Assembly: GCA_009746045.1 (NCBI GenBank)
Contig: RPFO01000103.1
Coordinates: 844,143 to 908,142, forward strand
Direction: 5' to 3'
Length of the DNA stretch: 64,000 nt
Source: Mesostigma viride
Taxonomy: Eukaryota > Streptophyta > Mesostigmatophyceae > Mesostigmatales > Mesostigmataceae
Part shown: positions 44,801 to 53,800 of the stretch, one piece after another
How positions within the stretch are numbered: the first letter of the stretch is position 1
Layout of the letters: the number at the start of each line of letters is the position of its first letter
The notes under the pieces: generated by a model
What the model saw: only the letters and a program-made list of their open reading frames with translations
What the model was told of the DNA's origin: nothing
Database searches by the model: none
Translations under genes and position numbers: made by a program

Positions 44801-45093
44801 CAAGGCACCAGGTTGGCAATCGTCGGGCATAGCTGATAGGGATGACAGCAAATAAGGCTCTACATCAAAACTATTCTACAGGGGTGTTTTAATTGTCGAG
44901 ATTTCCGGGGCAAACTTTATTTTTCCCCAACAGCACTTCTGGGAGTGCCATTACGTACCTGCTGCAACCATGGAAGAGCAATTGGCGAAGGCGCTAACAA
45001 GTTTGTTGATTGTGACCATCTTCCGCCACGCCCTGGCTCTAGTAATCTTCGCCGCAACAAGCAACACGCGCTTCTACCGGCGCGGGCAGCCAT
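33815..45093 (-). CDS. recA: Organelle-targeted bacterial-type RecA, 8 exons
   Basis: RecA recombinase, forming ATP-dependent filaments on single-stranded DNA for strand exchange and repair in plastid or mitochondrion. Exons: 45093-44959, 43402-43342, 41496-41234, 39596-39509, 38135-37963, 37308-37162, 35738-35595 and 34231-33815. Phases agree and give about 475 aa. Exon 1 encodes an Arg/Ser-rich, acid-poor leader ([16 protein letters not shown]...) with a CAG|GTACGT donor, typical of organelle targeting. Core motifs: [16 protein letters not shown], Walker [39 protein letters not shown], Walker B region [58 protein letters not shown] and [20 protein letters not shown]. It ends in a Gly/Glu-rich acidic tail. 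The short second exon is the least certain, but its phase fits both neighbours. Confidence 0.94.
35317..35594 (-). repeat. About 87-bp tandem copies of the exon 35595 donor region
   Basis: Three units containing GGGCGATCCGCTCCCCTCC, GAGAGCTTGAGCTGTTGATA and AACACGGATGTGGGAAGG stand directly downstream (minus sense) of the recA exon ending at 35595 and resemble its donor segment. Confidence 0.75.
36883..37110. repeat. 55-bp minisatellite, 4 copies
   Basis: Units of TATCAGTACAGYATGTACAC, GCTATATAAACCAGCATAGT and GCTCACTAATAGTAG in a recA intron. Confidence 0.88.
38570..38850. repeat. About 60-bp minisatellite, 5 copies
   Basis: Units containing GTATCACAATATGGAGT, TTTTATAGTGG and GTGAGTACTTG in the recA intron upstream of exon 38135-37963. 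Confidence 0.85.
40255..40615. repeat. 7-bp GGGAGAT microsatellite
   Basis: About 45 GGGAGAT or related GGAGGTA units in a recA intron. Repeated open frames over it on both strands are artefacts. Confidence 0.95.
40915..41095. repeat. GACCAAAACCATGACGA minisatellite
   Basis: Irregular units of GACCAAAACCATG(A/G)CGA in the recA intron upstream of exon 39596. Confidence 0.8.
41825..42204. repeat. Poly-G plus (GGGA)n microsatellite
   Basis: About 37 G residues followed by GGGA/GGA units and a short GGCA run, in the recA intron upstream of exon 41496. On the transcribed strand it is a long pyrimidine tract. Confidence 0.95.
42505..42730. repeat. GTAAGAGTCAGGTATAAGAG minisatellite
   Basis: Around ten imperfect units of AGAGGTAAGAGYYAGGTATA in the same recA intron. 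Confidence 0.85.
43490..43775. repeat. ACGTACATATCCACCGATAA minisatellite
   Basis: About 22-nt units alternating TAGCACGTACATATCC with ACCGATAAA or AGTAATAAA. A TTAA-bordered repeat copy sits inside the array's right end (43776). Confidence 0.85.
43776..43835. repeat. TTAA-bordered interspersed repeat, short copy 4
   Basis: (ATTA)n then the hairpin CACGTGACTGCGTCACGTG at 43797-43815 and GAGCATAAGTCCTCAGTGG, after which similarity stops. It interrupts the surrounding minisatellite, which resumes as CATCCACCGATAAATAGCAC. Confidence 0.7.
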
Positions 45094-45937
45094 TCCACGA
45101 GCGCGGACAATTTGCTACGCTCGCCCAGAAATATATAAACGAAACCACGACTAAAAAAAATTAAACCACGACTTCGTAACTGGCAAGTGCCATAGCATTC
45201 CCTAAGCTGCAGAGCCTCGTCTACCGCACCTCAATGTTTCCGGAGGGATCCGTAGTAAGACGTAAACCGCCATGGCAATCATAGCCAGCTACACCCAACT
45301 ACGATATTTTACAAATTAAATCGCGCACTCGATAACACGATATCTCACGATAACACGATTCCCGATAAGGCGATAACACAATATCTCTGCGGCATGTTGA
45401 CGCTAGCCAAAACCAATGCTGCCATCTTAACCTGCTGCCACTTGGGTGTTGCTGCCATTTGTCACGTCGTCTTCTTGTCAGGACGCCGGTGTACGTCAGG
45501 GGCTCAGGCCTCAGGGCCATGACGACTGCTGTACTGTGATAATAAATTTGGGCCCATCGGCCGACGACGGTTTGAAGCTTCTACATCTTGCCACAAAGGT
45601 AGTCCGTTTGAGCGATACGGATCTGATCAAGGTAGTACCAACTAGTTGTATCTTCGTATTAACAGTAATATTTCAAAAGTTAAAACTAAGTACAGACTAC
45701 AGACATGTCATTTCAAACAATGACCGTACACCCTTCCATGCAGGCATGCAGCCATGAGTCATGGGGTGCATAATGGGGAAGACGACCGTGACGCCTCGAA
45801 ACGAGCGTGGATGATATTTTACTGTCAGAGCCAGCAGCAGCTTCGTCGGCCATAACCGCGCTGCTTTGTGCCTAGACCGCAAGCACAAAGTTTCTCGCGA
45901 AGGCTCGATCGCTTTTTGCATAAACAGCTAGGATACT
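45094..45937. promoter_or_regulatory. Divergent promoter region of recA and the ATPase-inhibitor-like gene
   Basis: 845 bp between two head-to-head starts. At 45327-45388 there are four CGATAA(C/G) units, three of them CGATAACAC and two followed by ATATCTC (CGATAACACGATATCTC, then CGATAACACAATATCTC). The positions suggest shared regulation, but no known factor site is claimed. Confidence 0.4.
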
Positions 45938-46817
45938 ATGGCTGCTAACGCGTCACTGCGTGGGGCGAATTCCCTTTTTAGGGCGGCCCGCACCCGGCTG
46001 TCTTCTCATGCCAAGAGGAACTTTTCCGTGGAGAACACATTTAGGGACAAGGAAAAGGCGGTCGAGGATATGTGGATTAGGCAGCATGAACATGATGCGA
46101 TCGTTGCGAGTCTGAAGAGGGAAGCGGAGAAGGTCAGTTTTTTGTCCTGGCGAGCTGGTTAACCTTTGATTGGTCATGTTGGTCAGCATATCGTGGGATG
46201 CACACCTCTTTGATTTTATGATGCAGGGCATTGACCCCCCCAGAAAATTGCCACGTTGTTTCGTTAACAACCTTGCAGGCCAAGGCTGCCCAGGAGGCAG
46301 CGCACAAGGTCGCTGCTGAGGTCCACAAGGCAGCTGCTACTGCGGCTCACCACGATGGGCACGGCAAGTCCGTCCAAGTTGGGCTGGTCTTCGCGGTTGG
46401 AGCCATTGGTATGTCTAGAAAGTAGAAGCCCTTCAATCATGAACTTGTAGAATGAAGCTCATTTGCTTTTCCCATGCTGTATCCGCGGAAGTTGACGTGC
46501 AAGCCTGAAGCATGTGATGTTAGTTTCTTTTCACGCTACATCTGGTGGAGCAAGGGGGAAATGGTGCCCCTTGCGGTAGGCGAGGAGTACGAGAAGCAGC
46601 GTTTGGATCTCAGTTTAATGTATCTCAGGCGTACATCTCAATATGTCTTATTAGATTCGATGTCTGGCATGACTGTAATATTGTATGGCAAGGCTTCATT
46701 CCTTGCATATCATGGCTCTGATACTTCCTCCCCTCACTTCTCTTTTCTTGGTTGACAACTGCTTATCGAAATATCTGCGTGGCAGGCGGCTACCTGATCG
46801 GATCGACGGGGAAGTAA
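45938..46817 (+). CDS. Mitochondrial ATPase-inhibitor (IF1)-like small protein, 3 exons
   Basis: Exons 45938-46132, 46279-46408 and 46786-46817 give about 118 aa with consistent phases (0, then 1). The N-terminus (ANASLRGANSLFRAARTRLS) is basic and acid-free, as in mitochondrial presequences. The middle, NTFRDKEKAVEDMWIRQHEH then DAIVASLKREAEK, has the charged helical pattern of IF1, which blocks reverse ATP hydrolysis by F1Fo. An Ala/His/Lys-rich helix follows. Unlike usual IF1, the last exons add a hydrophobic segment (VGLVFAVGAIGGYLIGS) that could anchor the protein in a membrane. It could instead be an unrelated small inner-membrane protein with a similar charged helix. The donor GTCAGT at 46133 is less standard than the others. 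Confidence 0.55.
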
Positions 46818-48045
46818 AGGCTTGCGGTACCTCGTAACCAACTCCAAGTTTTTGACAGCGGAGAATGGTCATCAGAGGAGGACGATCTACGAAGTGCCTT
46901 GGGCTGTTTGTATCAAGTGAAACAACAGCCTTTCGTGTGTGTATATTGGCCAGCACATCCTGTATGATTGAACCATAGTCTGTTCCAATGTGCATCAGGT
47001 GGGACCTCGGCCGAAGAATGTGGTTCAGGTCAGGCCGCCCCTGTTCACTCGCAGTCTTCGCTGTCATGGCTGATGTTTCATAGTGGCGATTAATCATGGC
47101 ACACAGGGAGAGGTTGCAGCCATGCCCGCAGCGGCCTCTTTTTTTATGATTATTGATATGATATAATGGACTTCTACGGCTATGCTCGACCTCGAAAGGT
47201 TCCGGGCAGAGTGGCCCCCTTGCCCCTATACATGAATGAACTGCGACTTGTCCTTGGATTTTATTAAGTGAGACAACAATGCCTGGACGCGTGGCGATCC
47301 AACGTCGTGGAAAGACTAGGGTAGTTGTCTGAGAGGAAAGACGCGAAGACCGCGGTGGCTATCTGTAGGAAGACCTGCAAGGAGGGAGACAGATGGTAAC
47401 AAACAAAAAAGTTTATAGAAAAACCAAAACTAGAGAGGAAAAAGAGCACACACACACAAAGGGATGTTTGCATGTGGTCACAACTCAGACCACATTATAT
47501 CATAAAAGTAAATTAAGTAATATGTGAAAATTCTGTGAGGTACACATCACTATGTGACATTGGCCATTTGTGTGCCCGAAATACACGCGATGTGGTTGCA
47601 AATGGTTATAATGGACCGAGCTTTGCTCTTTGAATGAATGCATGGTATTTGCATGAAGTTGGCTGGTATCCACCACGTACGATGACCAGTTCGGACTTCG
47701 CTCGCAAGCTAGAGTTCGAGCAAGTATATGGGTAACACTGTTTGGCCGGCCGGATGGATCGATCGCTTGGCCATGTTACCAACATTGACATTACCACGTA
47801 CATATCGATCGAGACGTCGTACCAGCGCAGGCTGGCCGGTCTGCAATCGGCATGCTCATCCAGCTAGCTAGGGAAATATTGGAAGGAGAAAATTGACACA
47901 CTCAGGGAATCGGCCCATTCCCGCTGGGGGCAGCCGGACCGTGCTGGTAGCACGTCGAACGGCACCGGCCTTGCCTGCATGCGAGGTGCCACATATACAG
48001 CGAGCTTGCCGAGATTCTGGCGGGTGTGGCTGCATGTCTTGCCGG
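46818..48045. other. Intergenic region
   Basis: No gene seen. Contains the 3' flank of the preceding gene, a degraded repeat at 47268-47310 that resembles 495-540, and ordinary sequence up to the retroelement. Confidence 0.45.
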
Positions 48046-49873
48046 GATTAATTAATTAATTAATTAGACTCGTGCTCCCGTTGGGTCCGACTCACGGAGC
48101 ATTAACCCCGATGGATGGATGGGTGGGTGCAAACAGTCCTACCGGTCTATGCTATCTACATCAGCTACCTACGACATCTATCTAACAGCATTACTAACAA
48201 CAACATCTATCTCCACATCACTGCGCAAATTCTGCAATGCCATGTGCACGGACCTACAGCTTGCTCCCCTTGCCATGGAACCGTGGTTTCGCGCCGTCAT
48301 TCACGAATGCAATGCACGTCTCACCAGGCTTGATTACCGTCTCCAGCAGGTCCACCGCACCACCTGGCTCAACACCACAGATAAAGCACTTCTTGACCAA
48401 GTGCTTCAAGCAGGACTTTATCATCACGTGTGTTGACAAGAGTGCCAACAACTTTGCTTTTATATGCAAGAAGCACTACCTTGCTACTTTGCAACACGAG
48501 TTGGCGTCCAGCCCTACCTATGTTCAGCGTGCACAGTCCACCGCCAGTATCACTGCTGCTCATCGGGCTTTTCTGCACAGCCAAAACATTTTTGCTCGGG
48601 CATTCCTTAAGCGGCAGCGACGCGCCACCACCACTACGTTCCCATATCTGTATCTCACTCTTAAGCTGCACAAAACTCCTGTTGCTTTGCGCACCATTGC
48701 TGCGTCGCATTCAGCCCCACTGATGCCTCTCTCGAAACTCATCTGCCATGCTTTGAATGCTCTTCTCCCCGAAGCCAATGCATTATGGGTGGAGGTGCTT
48801 TCGAATGCCGGGTATCAGAATGCGCTGGTAGTTGGATCGTCATAGACTCAGCCCAAGTACGCCTACGCCTTGCCGCCCTTAGCCGTTCTAAGACAGCAGC
48901 AGAGAAACGTATACCTATGCCCATAGCCACCTATGATTTCACCACTCTATATACCACACTAGATTTGCACGATTTGAAAGCTCGTTTAGATAGCCTCCTT
49001 ACTCGTCTGTATGCACGTAGGCCTCACGGGCGCAACCACCTGCACGTGCGTGTTTCTCAGACCAAGCCCACGGCAACGTGGCTCTCAGGGATCGCGGCAG
49101 GTGCTATCGTGCGGGATGGTTATAATTATATTATCACGAAGGCTGACCTTGTTCATTGGATCTCTTATCTTGTTGATAACACCTTCATCTGTTTTGCGGG
49201 CAATGTATACCAACAAGCTATCGGCATCCCTATGGGCACTAACTGTGCCGGGCTCCTTGCAAACCTCTATCTATACACTTATGAGCTTGCATTCATGGAG
49301 AATCTCATTGCCTCAAACGATGATGTTCTCATCAGGCGTTTTATCCATACATGTCGATACATTGATGATGTCATCGCTTTCGACAACCCTGATTTCGCAA
49401 CCCATTTGTATATCACCGCTGGTCTGCCTGGCATCTACCCGCAAGCGTCCCTCACATTAAAGCTCACGTCGGAGGATACTCATTGCAATTACCTCGATCT
49501 TAACATTACCCATAACAAGAAGGGCTGGCGTACGGCTGTCTATGATAAGCGCAAGGATCCTAAATACCAGCAAATTCCTTTTATTCGTTACCCCGATATT
49601 CACAGTCTCCTTTCCCACACAGCAAAATATGGTGTTGTTCTTTCTCAGTTACATCGTTTTTCCCGTCTTTGTTCTTATCGTGTTGATTTCATCACGACTC
49701 TTGTTGAACTCTTGCAGCGTTTATTGGTCAAAGACTATGACCGAGCCATTATGCTCCGTCAAGTCCGATGTTTTTTGCAACGTCACCCACATCTGTTCGG
49801 TGCTGCCCCTTGGCACAAGCTCTACAAACAGGTCGTGGACCGGCTGGATCGCATAGTATCTCCGCACATCTGA
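48046..49873 (+). mobile_element. Penelope-like retroelement copy
   Basis: Begins at a (TTAA)n tract with ACTCGTGCTCCCGTTGG and CACGGAGCATTAACCCCGAT, a 5' end also present at 31652. It carries a reverse-transcriptase coding region. I find no GIY-YIG endonuclease downstream, no clear 3' terminus and no hammerhead-ribozyme core. The right boundary given is simply the end of coding similarity. Confidence 0.65.
48119..49873 (+). pseudogene. Reverse transcriptase (Penelope-like), two frameshifts
   Basis: The coding frame runs from about 48119, shifts near 48400 (into DFIITCVDKSANNFAFICKK) and shifts back near 48830 (into GSWIVIDSAQVRLRL), then stays open to the stop at 49873. Polymerase motifs are intact in the last part: ATYDFTTLYTTLD (motif A aspartate), IGIPMGTNCAGLLANLYLYT (motif B), CRYIDDVIAF (catalytic DD), YLDLNI and YDKRKDP. 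This set, particularly IPMGTNCA and the NNFAFICKK block, is typical of a reverse-transcriptase group related to Penelope elements that is common in algae and invertebrates. Neither shift lies in a long homopolymer, so real decay is more likely than sequencing error. Downstream of 49873 I see no further domain. Confidence 0.75.
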
Positions 49874-50884
49874 ACCCTGTGATGCCAGATCTCCTTTGCG
49901 GCCGTTCCGAGCTTGGCAGTGGATTCGTTGTCCACATCGTCGCGTCGCTGCCGCAACACGATGTTTTCTGGCATCCGCGGGCTTTTGGTTCCCGCCGCAC
50001 ATTTGAAAGTGCTGTCCTCCGGCTTTTTGCCTTTGCACCGTGTGCAGTTCTTGGACGTTTGGAATCATGGCATGGCTAACGTGATGACTGACTAGCTAGA
50101 CCTTTTCAGTGGTTTTCCATTTGCGGGTATTTCCTCGTAAATGGTGGGAGAGCGATCGCAGCAATGGTGCTCACCACTAGACACTCCCGGCCAGTTAGGC
50201 TCGAAACACATGCCCTGATCAAGCATGCTGTTTCCGGCCCCACCGTCTAGGTCATCTAGTCGCTCCACACGTAAGCCAGCCATAATTTCAATGCACAAGG
50301 ATACACATTTCCATCACCATTCGGGCGTCCCCAACATCTACTGCTCCAACCTAGGGCCATTGCTGGTACTTTTGACGTCATGAAAGCAGCGTTTTGGACT
50401 AGTGGAATATGATTTTACAGCATAAAAAGTCCATTTTATCATGAATGAACATGGCCAACAACCCCAAGTGCCCCTAAATTTCTCAATATTTGTAGATAAA
50501 TGCTACTTCTCATAAGCTAAACCTGCACAAATGCACAATTTGGGGCATGCATGTGAAAGTTTGAAGTACAAATTCGCAATAAGGTTTTACATTTTTCAAT
50601 TAATAATGGTATCTCATTCTTCAATCAATCAATTTGCAATCGTCCAAACAATTTATTCATTTCATACATGTCCGAATATGTTTAAAGAACACATGCAAGT
50701 GCTCAATCAGCGTGGATCCCCTTCGACGCGCCGCACCATATATACATTCGACACGTCAACCCTTCTACTAAACTGCCACTTCCAGAAGTCGCGGTCACTG
50801 ATCGAACTACTATGTACATCTGCATTTCTGAATGTTGCGGTGGGCAAACGTGCAAAACGCGACTTCGTGCAAAGTCCTTGCCCA
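49874..50884. other. AT-richer boundary region
   Basis: No gene seen. Composition drops to AT-rich from about 50380. It separates the retroelement from the compact minus-strand gene island. Confidence 0.5.
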
Positions 50885-53800
50885 TCATCGCTTGCCAGGT
50901 CGATGTGAAGGAATGTTGTCCCAGCTGGCGCCTTCCTTCAGGAGAGTAACATGTTCGCTGGCGAACTTCAGGGGGAAACGAAACCTTCTCTCGCTCTCAT
51001 CACTCCGACCGAGTTCGTACCCTTCATCAAACCATCTGATCACCACCTTCTCCTTCTCGCGGCCCAGGAGGGTGCCAAAGAGCAGAAAATCTTCCTTTTT
51101 GGGGTACTTGTGCTGCCAGTTTAGCCACATGTCCTCTACCCATTTCGAAGTCCAACCTCCGCGACCCAGTTTCGCGCCATCCATAAAGCGCATCCGGACG
51201 TCTGGCTCAACGTCCCTGATTGGGTCGACCGCTGTGCAAACCGCCCCCTTTTCCGCAACTGGCAGCCCCCCACCATCTCTGCCCTGACCACCACCCTTCT
51301 GCGGCTGTGAAGGTTCGTCGGCACCCTCCGTCTCCTGCCCCGCCCCTCGCCTGCCCCCTCCCCGACGTTTTGCCTTCTGCCCCTGCGCAGCCGCCGCCTC
51401 TGCCATCAACTCTTCGTACGTTTTTTCTGGCTGACCGCACGGTAAGGGTGGTGCGTGGGGTGCGTTGGGTGGGAGGGAGGCCCCTCCCGCCCCCGGTTGT
51501 GCAACTGGTGCGCCGACCGCGGCCTGGCCAACAACACGGCCGGCCTCTCCGGACACAGTCCCAAACGCGGATCCACGGGGAAACCGAACTGGAGTTTCTT
51601 CTTCGCCTTTCCCTGCACGTAAGCACATGCCAATTAACATGAATACGGAAGGGTCGTGTGAGAAATCAATGAAGCCATGGACTGATGCAAAAAAACTTAT
51701 GTAGAAATATATTAAGGTACTTATTAAACTCGTTTATTGAAAATGAAATTTACCGGCCGAATGTACCGTTGGAGCGTGGAAGGGCATCCTTGTTCGATCG
51801 AAGATATCCGTCAATGCGGTCAACGGTGCGTTCGATGTCCCTGGCGGCGCCTCAACATCGACCACCTCAGTCGGGCGCATCAATCCGGCAAACGCCGGCC
51901 CTCCACCTGAGACTGTCGGCGGACCCTCCACGTTACGAGCCTCCAATACCCTCTTCTGCAGTGGGGTGCTCGCAACAAAATCCGTGTCAGCCGACGGGAC
52001 CGGATCGTCATCCTCATTCAGCAGTATCGTGTCCGGGCATTGCTCCATCCCCGTCGGGCGGGGGGGCAAAGTCATCACAACCGTCCTTCCTGACGACGGT
52101 ACGGGATCGTCATCCATACCCAAAGAAACCGAGGCGAGGGCGGGGGTCCCCTCAACCGGGGGTCCCCATGAATCCTGACGAGGCCTCATTCCCATCTGTC
52201 GGACACGACCGCCTCCCGTAAATCGGGAACGCCCGCCGGCGCTACCAGTAACAGGCCGCGAGCCTGCTTCCTGCTGGCGATCCCCATCCTCATCACAGAT
52301 ACGCCCGCCGGCGTTACCAGTAACAGGCTGCGAGCCTCCTTCCTGCTGGCGATCCCCCTCCTCATCACAGATACGCCCGCCGGCGTTTCCAGTAACAGGC
52401 CGCGAGCCTCCTTCCTGCTGGCGATCCCCCTCCTCATCACAGATACGCCCGCCGGCGTTTCCAGTAACAGGCCGCGAGCCTCCCTCCCGCTGGCGATCCC
52501 CCTCCTCATCACAGATACGCCCGCCGGCGTTTCCAACGACAGGCCTCGAGTCTCCTTCACCAGCACGCTGGCGCTTACCTCCCCCCCTGTTGTCTTCATC
52601 CCCCCCCATTGTCTCATCACGCGAGCCTCCATCATCCCGACTGCGCTTTTTCCCTCCCCTTCCATCTCCTCCCCCGTCCCTCTCCCCCCTCCCCCTCCTC
52701 CTCCTCCCCATCCCCTTTCTCCCCCTCCGCCTGCCCCCACCCACCCGGGCGGGTGCCCCTCAGCAATATCCTCCTCCTCCTCCTCCTCTCCTCCTCCTCT
52801 CCTCCTCGTCCTCCTCGTCCTCCTCGTCCTCCTCATCCTCCTCCTCATCCTCATCCTCATCCACCTCCCCCACTTCCTCCTCCCCCTCTTCCCCCTTCTC
52901 CGAATCATCATCCTCATCAGACGAAGAATCGTCGTCGGCAAAGTAGGCGAGGTCTTCCCACCCATCTTCAACAAGCCAATATTTGATAAGGCGGACCAGG
53001 CGCTTCCACCGGCGGATATGGGCGGGCTCCCCGAACACCAGCAGAACTCTGCAGGGTCCCCTAAAAAGGGCGTTGGTCATCTTGTCAACCACATCCCACA
53101 CGACCGGGCTCAAATGCGAGGAGGGTTTGGGAATGTGGCGCTCCTCCGGAATGCAGTCTGGGTCCCACTTGCGCAGGTTCCTCCACTTCTCGTTGCTGTC
53201 AGCTGCCAGGTCCAGCACAGCAAACGCCTGGTCCTTCAGCGACCGAGGAATTTTGTCAGACCCCGTGCACAACTCGTCCACCACCTTCGTCACCACCAGA
53301 TCCTTTCTTTTTTCGTTTTCCTTCCATGTCATTGTCCTGTATGCGATCCAGTCGGATCCCATCCTCACCCCCTTCCAATCGCTGTAGGCTTCCAACCTGT
53401 CCCGCCACCCCTTCTTGGCCTTGGTAGTCCCCTCCTCCGCCGCCTCCTCGACCTCCTTCTCGACCTCCGCCGCCGCCTCCTTTGGCACACCCAGCAGATG
53501 TTTGGTCTTCACCCCCAAATCGTCATACAAATGACGGGGGTGGGAAGCGAGCAGCCCTCTCGGGAACTTCCAGTCCTTCTGGTCGACCACTTTCCTTTTA
53601 GCCGGCGGAAGGTCCCTCAGCGTGAGAATGATCGCCCTCGTGGCCGTGACGACCACCCGCCAAAAGTCTCTGGTCAGGCGGCAGTCGGCGATGAACTTGT
53701 CGAGGTCCGTGGCGAAGGTGCCCTTCAGCTTCACGCCAAACACGTGCTCCCTCACCAATACGGGGTTGAAGGTCCCGTCTAGTTGTTTGCAAGCGGCCAT

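Noticed and set aside
44970-45164. 64-codon plus-strand frame beginning [11 protein letters not shown]
   Set aside because: It is antisense to recA exon 1, whose leader sequence, CAG|GTACGT donor and matching phase explain the open frame better.
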